From assembly GCF_030812215.1 (NCBI RefSeq), contig NZ_JAUSSG010000001.1, forward strand, positions 868,001 through 932,000: a stretch of 64,000 nucleotides of DNA, given 5' to 3'. Below, in pieces: positions 55,108-64,000 of this stretch. The stretch is from Variovorax boronicumulans. GTDB taxonomy: Bacteria > Pseudomonadota > Gammaproteobacteria > Burkholderiales > Burkholderiaceae_C. The translations under genes and the position numbers were made by a program. Each line of letters begins with the position of its first letter. Position 1 is the first letter of the stretch. A model generated the notes under the pieces. That model saw nothing but the letters and a program-made list of their open reading frames with translations. It did no database searches and was not told the origin of the DNA.

Positions 55108-55129
55108 TCAAATTCAAATTTCAATTTGA
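55108..55129. promoter_or_regulatory. Operator-like dyad of the CecR-type regulator
   Basis: TCAAATT (55108-55114) and AATTTGA (55123-55129) are perfect complementary arms with an 8-bp centre, in an AT-rich stretch unusual for this sequence, between the divergent TetR and HlyD genes. TTGAA and TTCAA half-sites also occur just upstream. It is the obvious place for the regulator to bind; -35/-10 elements could not be assigned with confidence. Confidence 0.55.
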
Positions 55130-55176
55130 TAACATCCGGCCGCATCCGAGTCAGCAAACCGGCAGGAAACACGCCC

Positions 55177-56189
55177 ATGAACAAGAAACCACTCATCGCC
55201 ATTGCCGTCGTCGCGTTGCTCGCCGTGGCGGGCGGCTGGTGGTACTTCAACCGATCGGCCGCACCGTCCGACCAGCTCGTGCTCTACGGCAATGTCGATG
55301 TGCGCCAGGTCTCGCTCGCCTTCAACGCCAACGACCGGGTGGCCGAGCTCGCGGTGCGCGAAGGCGACCACGTCCGGGCCGGACAACTGCTCGGCAAGCT
55401 CGACACCCGCACGCTGGTGTTGCGCGTGGCGCAGTCGCAGGCGCGCATCGGCGTGCAGGAGCAGGCCCTGCTGCGCCTGAAGACCGGCAGCCGACCTGAA
55501 GAAGTGGCGCAGGCCGGCGCGCAGGTCGCCGCCGCGCAGGCCGATGCCGATCTTGCGCAGCAGCAGCTCGCGCGCCTTCAAGGCATCAGCCAGACCACCG
55601 CCGGCCGCGCGGTGAGCCAGCAGGACCTGGACAGCGCACAGGCGAAACGCAAGGTCGCGCTCGCGCAGCTCGACAGCGCGCGCAAGGCGCAGCAACTCGT
55701 CGTCACCGGTCCGCGCAAGGAAGACATCGCGCAGGCGCAGGCCCAGCTCGAATCGGCGCGTGCCGACCTCGCGCTCATGAACCACCAGCTCACCGAGGCC
55801 GAACTGAAGGCGCCCATCGATGCCGTCGTGCGCGCCCGCCTGCTCGAACCCGGCGACATGGCCTCGCCGCAGCGTCCGGCCTTCACGCTTGCCATCACCG
55901 ATCCCAAGTGGGTGCGCGCCTATGTGGCCGAAGCCGACCTCGGCCGCGTGAAGCCGGGCCAGGCCGCGCGCGTGAGCACCGACAGCCAGCCCGGCGAAGC
56001 CATCGCCGGCAAGGTCGGCTACATCGCGTCGGTGGCGGAGTTCACGCCCAAGACCGTGCAGACCGAGGAGCTGCGCAGCAGCCTCGTCTACGAGATCCGC
56101 GTGATGGTCGACGACAAGCAGGACCGCCTGCGCCTGGGCATGCCGGCCACCGTGCGGCTGCAGCGCTCCGACGCCAACGGCAAGTCCTG

Positions 56190-56190
<1 letters not shown>
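55177..56190 (+). CDS. HlyD-family periplasmic adaptor (YbhG-like)
   Basis: A 337-residue membrane-fusion protein of an ABC exporter: one N-terminal membrane anchor (residues 5-23), the lipoyl-like half NVDVRQVSLAFNANDRVAEL, a long alpha-helical hairpin (about 85-200, Ala/Gln-rich), the second lipoyl half LKAPIDAVVRARLLEPGDM, and a beta-barrel domain. Relatives with a GxVDVRxV start are YbhG-type. The ATG at 55177 has AGGAAA upstream. The stop overlaps the start of the ABC gene by one base (TGATG). It bridges the inner-membrane permeases and the outer-membrane factor encoded at the end of the operon. Confidence 0.94.
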
Positions 56191-57985
<1,795 letters not shown>

Positions 57986-57989
<4 letters not shown>

Positions 57990-58054
57990 GCGCCGCGCCA
58001 GGCCGCCCCAAGCAAGCTCGCACCGCAGCGCGTAGCGCGGGAGGGTTCCGATGA
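57986..58054 (+). other. 22-codon linking ORF between the ATPase and first permease gene
   Basis: A small frame starts with ATG overlapping the ATPase stop (ATGA at 57986) and ends with TGA overlapping the permease ATG (ATGA at 58051). It would let ribosomes move without a gap from one gene to the next. The peptide is basic and low complexity (MSAAPGRPKQ at the start). Whether it is translated is unknown. Confidence 0.35.
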
Positions 58055-59187
58055 ACGGCTTCTGGTCACGCCTCGTCTCACTCACGCGCAAGGAATTCCG
58101 CCAGTTGCTACGCGACCGCAGCAACCTCGTGATCGGCATCCTGCTGCCGATGGTGCTGATCCTGATCTTCGGCTACGGCATGTCGCTGGACGTGAAGAAT
58201 GCGCCGGTGGCGGTGGTGATGGAAGACGCCTCGCCGACCGCGCACGAAGCCATTGCCGGCCTGCAGCTCTCGCCCGCCATCGCGCCGGTGCTGCTGGGTT
58301 CGATGCACGACGCCGAAGAACTGATGCGCGAGCGCAAGGTCGACGGCATCGTGCGCATCCCGAGCGACTTCTCGCGCGCGCTGGCCGCAGGCAACGCGCG
58401 CGTGCAACTGATCGTGCACGGCGCCGACGCGGGCCGCGCGACCATCATCCAGGCCTACGTGAGCGGCGCCCTCGCCCAGGCGGCCGTGCGGCAGGCGGAT
58501 CGCCTGGGCAGCACCTCGGGCGCGGACGCACCGCCCGTGGGCAGCGTCACGGTCGAGCAGCGCATGTGGTTCAACGCCGCGAACACCAGCACCTGGTACC
58601 TCGTGCCGGGGTTGATCGTGCTCATCATGACGCTGGTCGGCGCCTTCCTCACCGCGCTGGTGATGGCGCGCGAATGGGAGCGCGGCACGCTCGAGGCGCT
58701 GTTCGTCACACCGGTGCGGCCGGTCGAGATACTGCTGGCCAAGATCATTCCGTACTTCGGCGTCGGCATGCTGGGCCTCGCGCTCTGCCTGCTGGCCGCG
58801 CGCTTCCTGTTTGCGGTGCCGATGTACGGCTCGCTGTTCGTGGTGGTGTTCAGCTCGATGCTCTACCTGATCGTGGCTGTGAGCCTGGGCCTCGTCATTT
58901 CGTCGGTCACACGCAACCAGTTCCTTGCGAGCCAGGTCGCGCTGATCGCGACCTTCATGCCTTCGATGATGCTCTCGGGCTTCCTGTTCGACCTGCGCAA
59001 CGTGCCGACGGCCGTGCGCGTCATCGGCCATGCGCTGCCAGCCACCTACTTCATGGACCTGATCAAGACACTGTTCCTCGCGGGCGACGTCTGGCCGCTC
59101 ATCTGGCGCAACTGCCTGATCCTGCTGGCGTACGCAGTGGGCCTGCTGATAGTGGCCCGCGCGGTGACGCGCAAGAGCCTCGATTGA
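58051..59187 (+). CDS. ABC-2-type permease (YbhS-like)
   Basis: A 378-residue ABC-2 permease: one N-terminal helix (about residues 28-48), a large periplasmic domain (50-175) and five C-terminal helices. Landmarks are RDRSNLVIGILLPMVLILIFGYGMSLDVKN, MVLIFGYG-like motif and MMLSGFLFDLRNVPTAVR. The ABC-2 family phrase EWERGTLEALFVTPVRPVEI is the coupling helix facing the ATPase. A GGGAGGG Shine-Dalgarno precedes the ATG. It pairs with the next gene as a heterodimer. Residue phrases match YbhS/YhiH-type exporters. Confidence 0.94.
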   Translation: MNGFWSRLVSLTRKEFRQLLRDRSNLVIGILLPMVLILIFGYGMSLDVKNAPVAVVMEDASPTAHEAIAGLQLSPAIAPVLLGSMHDAEELMRERKVDGIVRIPSDFSRALAAGNARVQLIVHGADAGRATIIQAYVSGALAQAAVRQADRLGSTSGADAPPVGSVTVEQRMWFNAANTSTWYLVPGLIVLIMTLVGAFLTALVMAREWERGTLEALFVTPVRPVEILLAKIIPYFGVGMLGLALCLLAARFLFAVPMYGSLFVVVFSSMLYLIVAVSLGLVISSVTRNQFLASQVALIATFMPSMMLSGFLFDLRNVPTAVRVIGHALPATYFMDLIKTLFLAGDVWPLIWRNCLILLAYAVGLLIVARAVTRKSLD

Positions 59188-59209
59188 AAAGCGGCGAAGG
59201 AAAACAAAA

Positions 59210-60328
59210 ATGATCGATTTCCTGCGGCGCATCGCCAACCTTTGCAAGAAGGAGCTGCTCGCGATCCTGAAGGACCCGGCCACACGCACCATTCTCTTCG
59301 CGCCCGCGCTGCTGCAGAGCCTGATCTTTGGCTACGGCGCCACCTACGACCTGGCGAACGTGCCCTATGCGCTGCTCGACCAGAGCCGCACCGGCGCGGC
59401 GACGGAGCTCATCGCGCACCTGGACAGCACCGGCGTCTTCCACCGCGTGGCCACGCTGCGCACGCAGGCCGACATCCGGGAGGTGATCGACACCGAGCAG
59501 GCGCTGCTGGTGATCCAGATCGCGCCCGACTTCGAGCGGCAGCTCAGCGCAGGGCAGCCTGCGGCGATCCAGTTGATCCTCGACGCACGCAACTCCAACA
59601 CCGCGGGTTCTGCCGCCGGCTATGTGAGCGCGGTGGTCGAGCGCTATAACGCCGAGCTGCGCACGCGTGCGGGCGCACCGCCCGTGCCGCTGGTCATCGA
59701 ATCGCGCGCCTGGTTCAACCCGAACCTGGAGACGCGCTGGAACCTCCTGCCCGGCCTGATCGCCGCGCTCAGCATGCTGCAGACGCTGCTGCTCACCGCG
59801 CTCTCGGTGGCGCGCGAGCGCGAGCAAGGCACCTTCGACCAGCTGCTGGTGACGCCGATGTCACCGCTCGAAATCATGATCGGCAAGGCGCTGCCGCCGG
59901 TGCTGGTCGGGCTTGTGCAGTCGTCGCTGATCCTGCTGGTGGCGGTCTTCTGGTTCGGTATTCCGATGGCGGGCTCGCTGGTCACGCTCTACACCGGTCT
60001 CGTCTTCTTCACTGTGGCGAGCGTGGGCATCGGGCTCTCCATCTCCGCCGTGTCGGCCAACATGCAGCAGGCCATGCTCTACACCTTCGTGCTGCTGATG
60101 CCGATGATGCTGCTGTCGGGCCTGACCACGCCGGTGCGCAACATGCCGCATGTGCTGCAGGTGATCACGATGGCCAATCCGCTGCGCTTTGCCATCGACC
60201 TGGTGCAGCGCGTGTACCTCGAAGGCGTGGGGCTCGCCACGGTCTGGCACAACCTGATTCCTCTTTCGATCATCGCGGTCGTCACGCTGCCGCTGGCGGC
60301 GTGGCTCTTTCGCAATCGTCTTGTCTGA
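59210..60328 (+). CDS. ABC-2-type permease (YbhR-like)
   Basis: A 372-residue ABC-2 permease, second subunit of the exporter. Same topology: one helix near the N-terminus (RTILFAPALLQSLIFGYGAT), a periplasmic domain (about 45-165) and five helices with the coupling phrase EREQGTFDQLLVTPMSPLEI and MLLSGLTTPVRNMPHVLQ. It is about 30% shorter in the periplasmic part than MacB-type proteins, as usual for YbhR. GAAGGA lies upstream of the ATG, and the gap from the first permease is 22 bp. Confidence 0.94.
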   Translation: MIDFLRRIANLCKKELLAILKDPATRTILFAPALLQSLIFGYGATYDLANVPYALLDQSRTGAATELIAHLDSTGVFHRVATLRTQADIREVIDTEQALLVIQIAPDFERQLSAGQPAAIQLILDARNSNTAGSAAGYVSAVVERYNAELRTRAGAPPVPLVIESRAWFNPNLETRWNLLPGLIAALSMLQTLLLTALSVAREREQGTFDQLLVTPMSPLEIMIGKALPPVLVGLVQSSLILLVAVFWFGIPMAGSLVTLYTGLVFFTVASVGIGLSISAVSANMQQAMLYTFVLLMPMMLLSGLTTPVRNMPHVLQVITMANPLRFAIDLVQRVYLEGVGLATVWHNLIPLSIIAVVTLPLAAWLFRNRLV

Positions 60329-60342
60329 TACGGGAGCACTTC

Positions 60343-61893
60343 ATGCCTCTCACTCTCCATTTCACATGCAACGCAGTGGCTGCTGCCGCGCTGGCGCTCT
60401 TCGTCGGCGGTTGCGCCGTGGGCCCCGACCACAACCCCTCGGCACCGCGCGCGCCCGCCGACTGGTCGGCCTGGCACGGCGGCTCGCCCGCATTGCTGGG
60501 CGCGGAACGCCGTGCCGCACCCGAGGCATCCATCACGCCCGGCGACTGGAAGGCCTTCAACGATCCGGTGCTCGACAGGCTGCAGGCGATGGTGCTCGCC
60601 GCCAACCCCGACCTGCAGACCGCAGCGCTGCGCTTCGCACAGAGCCGCGTGCAGCGCGCCACCACGGCGACCCAGCGCGGCCCCCAGGTCAACGCCAGCG
60701 CGGGCGCCACGCGGCAACGCCAAAGCGAGAGCGGCGCGGCCACGCGGATGATCGATGCGCTCGGCTCCTCCGTCGCCAACAAGGCGCAGCTGATCCGCAC
60801 GCTCAGCGAGCCCTACAACCTCTACCAGGCCGGCTTCGATGCCTCGTGGGAAATCGACCTCTGGGGCCGCGTGCGGCGTGCAGTGGAAGCGGCCGATGCC
60901 GACGCGGCGGCCTCGGCCGCGATGCTGCAGCAGGCCGAACTCAGCGTTCAGGCCGAGCTCGCGCGCAACTACTTCGAGCTGCGCGGCACGCAGCGTGAGC
61001 TGCGCATCGCGCGCGCCGATATCGCCGCCGCCGCCGAATCGCTCGAACTCGTGCAGGCGCGCGCCGATGGCGGACTCGTCACCGATCTCGACCCGGTGCG
61101 CCAGCGAACCCTGCTGGCCGAACTGCGCGCGCGCATCCCCTCGCTGCTGCAGCAGGAAGCCGATGCGATGAATCGCATCACGCTGCTGATCGGCGCCCCG
61201 CCCGGTGCGCTGAACACCGAACTGGCCGATGCCGCCACCGACAGCGCGAGCGATGCGCCACCGCTGCCCGACCTCGCGCTCGGCCTCCCCGCAGACCTCG
61301 CACGGCGCCGCCCCGACATCGCCGCCGCCGAAGCGCAGCTGCACGCCGCCACCGCACGCGTGGGCGTGGCCGTGGCCGATCTCTATCCGCGCGTGACGCT
61401 GGGCGCGGGCTTCGGCTACGAGTCGGTCGGAAGCGATCGCTTCGGTGACTGGGGGAGCCGACAGTGGCATGTCGGCCCATCCCTGAGCCTGCCGATCTTC
61501 GACAACGGCCGCCGCCGCAGCACCGTCGATCTGCGCGAGCTGCAGCAGCAGGAGGCGGCCGTGGCCTTCCAGCAGACGGTGCTCAAGGCCTGGCATGAGA
61601 TCGACGCCGCCCTCAACGCCTACAGCGCCGAGCGCCAGCGGCACGCCGAACTCATCGAGCGCGAGCGCCAGAGCCGCGATGCGCTCACGCTCGCGCATGC
61701 GCGCTATGCGAACGGGCTCACCGATTTCGGCGTCGAGCTCGACGCACGCCGTGCCCTCTTGCAGGCCCGTCGCGACCACGCACAGAGCACGAGCCGCCTG
61801 TCCGTGAACTTGGTCACGGTCTACAAGGCACTGGCCGGCGGCACGCTGCCCAACGATGGGATAGCCCAGCGCAATCCGTCATCCGCCCCGTGA
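60343..61893 (+). CDS. NodT-family outer-membrane efflux lipoprotein
   Basis: A 516-residue TolC-like outer-membrane factor of the NodT/OprM family. Lipobox FVGGC with Cys24, then the family start AVGPDHNPS. Paired helical repeats are seen (NYFELRGTQRELRIARADI; ARADGGLVTDLDPVRQRTLL; LPADLARRRPDIAAAEAQLH; ARYANGLTDFGVELDARRAL), with ASWEIDLWGRVRRAVEAA as the NodT signature. The start at 60343 with GGGAG upstream fits best. In E. coli ybhGFSR has no such partner, so this operon carries its own outer-membrane exit for the pump. Confidence 0.94.
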   Translation: MPLTLHFTCNAVAAAALALFVGGCAVGPDHNPSAPRAPADWSAWHGGSPALLGAERRAAPEASITPGDWKAFNDPVLDRLQAMVLAANPDLQTAALRFAQSRVQRATTATQRGPQVNASAGATRQRQSESGAATRMIDALGSSVANKAQLIRTLSEPYNLYQAGFDASWEIDLWGRVRRAVEAADADAAASAAMLQQAELSVQAELARNYFELRGTQRELRIARADIAAAAESLELVQARADGGLVTDLDPVRQRTLLAELRARIPSLLQQEADAMNRITLLIGAPPGALNTELADAATDSASDAPPLPDLALGLPADLARRRPDIAAAEAQLHAATARVGVAVADLYPRVTLGAGFGYESVGSDRFGDWGSRQWHVGPSLSLPIFDNGRRRSTVDLRELQQQEAAVAFQQTVLKAWHEIDAALNAYSAERQRHAELIERERQSRDALTLAHARYANGLTDFGVELDARRALLQARRDHAQSTSRLSVNLVTVYKALAGGTLPNDGIAQRNPSSAP

Positions 61894-62233
61894 TTTAGTG
61901 CCCAAATAACAGGCACTGACGACACCCGGGAAAGCCCCAATCCTACGGGGCTGAAAATTAAAATTGAGCACTTCCTGGTTATCGCAGTTTCGTGTTCGGG
62001 AATGAGCGGTCTGCTCTTCCCTCCGTAAATTCGCAACCAGTCCCCGCACTTCAGAAGCATCGGCGCCCTTCAGGACGTATCGCCCTCGGCGAACTCGATG
62101 CGATGCAGGAGCGTGACCGGCAAAGGTGGTCATGGGCGGGGAGACGGTGCTTCTTGCAGTTCGGATCCATCGGGTCGCCTGAAGCAGTTTCCCTTTGATC
62201 ACTGTTGGGCTCCCCTCTGCAGGGGAAAAATCG
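61894..62233 (+). other. Intergenic region between exporter operon and secreted protease gene
   Basis: This 340-bp stretch has no gene I can support. It includes a hairpin AGCCCCaatcctacGGGGCT (61933-61952) followed by A/T-rich sequence that may end the exporter transcript, a dyad TGACCggcaaaGGTGGTCA near 62113, and a CCCCTCTGCAGGGG hairpin (about 62212-62225) just before the next ATG at 62234. The latter could hide the ribosome-binding site. I found no match to a riboswitch pattern I know. Confidence 0.5.
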
Positions 62234-63982
62234 ATGCGATCCGTTTATTCGCCGCAGGCGCTCGCGCGCCGGCTGGGCGCAGCCATGCCTTTTGCTTTTG
62301 CATGGCTGCTGCTTTCTTTCAGTTCCGGGACCTGGGCCGCCATGGACGAGGTCGGCCACGCAACGCCGAGCGTGCACCGCCTGAAGCTCTTCGTCGATCC
62401 ACAACTGGCCGCCGACATCGGCGCACCCGAAGCGGGCCGCCGGCTCGCGCAGTACGTGGCCGACATCAACACCGTGTTCATGCGCGAGACCGTGCGCAGC
62501 TTCGCGTTCGATCCGGCGAAGGACCTGCAGATCGTCTCGCCGACGTCGGCGCCGCAATGCGGCTTCAACGGCGTCGCCGAGCGGGAGGTCGTGCTGTGCA
62601 TCTCGAAGTCGCAGCGCGGCTACAGCCACGGCGGCCTGACCACGAGCACCACCTTCCCGCCCAAGGGCGTGACCTGGAATCTCAACTGGACCGCGATCCA
62701 CGACCCGCTGCACCTCTCGCGCGCGATCACGCCAGCCACGCCCGAATCCACCGAGAAGGACTATCTCGGCCGTCAGCTCAAGACGCTGCTGCACGAGCTG
62801 GAGCATGTATTCGGCGCCGGCTCCGGCGAGTACTACAACGCCATCGCCGTGACCGACACCACCGAGGTCGCGCCCAAGGCCGACCTCGAACTCGCGAAGC
62901 TCACCGACCGCTACTGGTGGCAGCGCCAGCACTGGCGCCTCGACCCGCTGCTCGGGACCGTGTTCGAAGAGCGCTTCGACCCCGCCGCCAACCGCGTGGC
63001 CACGCTGGAGATGATCCGCTTCACCGAAGGCACCAAGGCCAACATCAACACCGACTGGAGCGACTGGCCCAAGCTCGGCAGCTCGAAGTACATGGCCCCG
63101 ACCACCGCCACGCAGGTGCACGTGACGGACCGCGAGACCGGTGCCGCGCTCGCGGGCGCGCAGGTTTCGGTGTGGCGCGACCCGGGTGCGCAGAAGCCGC
63201 TGGAGCCCCTCGCGCAAGGCGTGGCCGATGCCAACGGACGCTTCACCTTCGACTGGCGCTGCGGCTTCAGCTGTTTCACGGTCGGCAAGACCAACCTGCT
63301 CGTGAAGGCAGAGGCGCCGGGCCGTGCGCCGGGCGCGACGTGGTTCACCATCTTCGATGCGTTCGAGCAGAAGGCGGTGCAGGGCCAGGCGGCCCTCACC
63401 ATCGACCTGCCGCTCGGCATTCCCGATGCCTACAAGCCGACCGTTTCGCTGGCCGCACCGGCCATGGCCACGGTGGGCCAGCCGACGACCCTCGCACCGG
63501 TGGCGGTGGACAACGTGGGCGTCTTCGGCGTCAAGGTGGTCGGTGCCAACAGCCTGCCGATCTGCACCTTCACGGCGCCGCCGTACACCTGCACGTGGAC
63601 GCCGACTGCGCCGGGCACGCAGACGATCCGAGTGATCGCGCTCGACATGGCCGGCAACTCCGCCGTCGCCTTCGCCAATGTGATCGTCAATCCGCCGGCG
63701 GACGCCGTGGCGCCGACCGTCGCCTTGGCCGCGCCGGCTTCGGCCGGCATCGCGACGCGACTCACGGCTACGGCATCCGATAACGTCGGTGTCTCGGAGG
63801 TGAAGTTCATCATCGAGGGCAAGACAGTGTGCACGCTGCGCGCAGCGCCGTACGCTTGCGCGTGGACGCCTGCGAGAGCCGGTGCCGCGAACATCGAAGT
63901 GCGTGCGGCCGATGCGGCGGGCAACGTTACCAGCGCTTCCGTCAACGTGCGTATCGAGGGCATGCAGCCGGAAGACCTGTGA
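62234..63982 (+). CDS. Secreted putative zinc metalloprotease with two Ig-like repeats
   Basis: A 582-residue exported protein. A signal peptide (about 1-36, ending TWA-AM) is followed by a domain with HELEH (His187, Glu188, His191) in LLHELEHVFGAGSGEYY, a zinc-protease HExxH. Two cysteine pairs (110/122 in CGF..VVLC; CGFSCF) are nearby. Residues about 310-390 form a carboxypeptidase-regulatory-like beta domain (TDRETGAALAGAQVSVWRD). The C-terminus has two Ig-like repeats (about 405-490 and 497-575; each VDNVGV/SDNVGV ... CTF/CTL ... W/AWTP ... DMAGN/DAAGN). Host or cell-wall protein degradation is possible; family not recognised. Confidence 0.8.
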   Translation: MRSVYSPQALARRLGAAMPFAFAWLLLSFSSGTWAAMDEVGHATPSVHRLKLFVDPQLAADIGAPEAGRRLAQYVADINTVFMRETVRSFAFDPAKDLQIVSPTSAPQCGFNGVAEREVVLCISKSQRGYSHGGLTTSTTFPPKGVTWNLNWTAIHDPLHLSRAITPATPESTEKDYLGRQLKTLLHELEHVFGAGSGEYYNAIAVTDTTEVAPKADLELAKLTDRYWWQRQHWRLDPLLGTVFEERFDPAANRVATLEMIRFTEGTKANINTDWSDWPKLGSSKYMAPTTATQVHVTDRETGAALAGAQVSVWRDPGAQKPLEPLAQGVADANGRFTFDWRCGFSCFTVGKTNLLVKAEAPGRAPGATWFTIFDAFEQKAVQGQAALTIDLPLGIPDAYKPTVSLAAPAMATVGQPTTLAPVAVDNVGVFGVKVVGANSLPICTFTAPPYTCTWTPTAPGTQTIRVIALDMAGNSAVAFANVIVNPPADAVAPTVALAAPASAGIATRLTATASDNVGVSEVKFIIEGKTVCTLRAAPYACAWTPARAGAANIEVRAADAAGNVTSASVNVRIEGMQPEDL

Positions 63983-64000
63983 TGCGATGGTTCGGTGGCG
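63982..64000 (+). CDS. Possible start of a following gene (cut by window edge)
   Basis: The ATG at 63982 overlaps the protease stop (TGATG) and opens a frame for six codons (MRWFGG) before the window ends. Stop-start overlap is the only support. Confidence 0.25.

Noticed and set aside
61879..62202. 107-codon minus-strand frame in the region before the protease gene
   Set aside because: Its codon use does not show the G/C third-position bias of neighbours, it overlaps the 3' end of the NodT gene and has no ribosome-binding site. Kept as non-coding.
61894..62233. Cyclic-di-GMP or other riboswitch before the secreted protease
   Set aside because: I compared the dyads with the conserved GEMM core as I remember it and did not find the invariant segments. 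A covariance-model search would decide.

Overview
The window reads as an ordinary chromosomal segment of a high-GC betaproteobacterium of the order Burkholderiales, most likely Comamonadaceae and Variovorax-like. The reasons are the high-GC codon usage, a Bug-type (TTT) solute receptor, EarP next to an Arg32-type EF-P, a long basic extension on RpoD, a PhaR-type operator at a phasin gene, and many LysR, TetR and GntR regulators beside small catabolic operons. I see no rRNA, tRNA, CRISPR array, phage or insertion sequence. The large open frames opposite real genes are high-GC shadows. The species assignment is inference.

Layout. 1-2.4 kb: a fluoroacetate-dehalogenase-like hydrolase coupled to a tartrate/D-malate dehydrogenase (cut by the window edge), with a divergent LysR gene. 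2.4-5.9 kb: uvrC-pgsA-EamA transporter. 6-9.6 kb: a gamma-glutamyltransferase lipoprotein and an exported M20 peptidase, convergent onto a 15-bp-stem hairpin. 9.6-12.6 kb: earP-efp (EF-P and its rhamnosyltransferase) and a LOG-family protein. 12.6-15.1 kb: a DHA2 efflux pump, small ORF and TetR operon whose promoter contains a perfect palindrome. 15.2-21.6 kb: pncB, Na+/H+ antiporter, 2-hydroxyacid dehydrogenase, rmuC and an MFS gene on the minus strand, with a 160-bp near-perfect palindrome after pncB. 21.7-25.5 kb: CsbD, a Cys-repeat periplasmic protein, thioesterase and HDAC-like genes, a phasin gene with PhaR-like operators, and an SDR. 25.5-31.2 kb: YihY, dnaG and rpoD. 31.2-35.3 kb: a beta-propeller-like unknown, a Bcr/CflA pump, an HPP-CBS protein and SugE/Gdx.

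35.3-39.6 kb is a LysR-controlled catabolic operon (HMG-CoA-lyase-type lyase, class III CoA-transferase, Bug receptor) that could take up, activate and cleave a branched 3-hydroxy diacid such as 3-hydroxy-3-methylglutarate. 39.7-41.3 kb pairs an atypical metallo-beta-lactamase-fold protein with a DsbA-like protein. 41.3-52.2 kb looks like an aromatic-compound locus: a Rieske O-demethylase-like oxygenase, GntR regulator and PDR reductase (VanA-GntR-VanB order), a branched-chain-type ABC importer split by a 260-bp palindromic repeat, and a tannase/feruloyl-esterase-like lipoprotein. Divergent from the oxygenase is a compact zinc methyltransferase of the MetE family, and the shared intergenic region holds two GTATAC-type operators. 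The Rieske enzyme next to a stand-alone MetE-like protein is the least ordinary combination here.

52.2-64 kb: a glutathione transferase, cardiolipin synthase, and a CecR-like TetR gene divergent from a five-gene tripartite exporter (HlyD adaptor, double ABC ATPase, two ABC-2 permeases, NodT-type outer-membrane factor). This matches E. coli ybhGFSR plus its own outer-membrane channel. The window ends with a secreted putative metalloprotease carrying HELEH and two Ig-like repeats.
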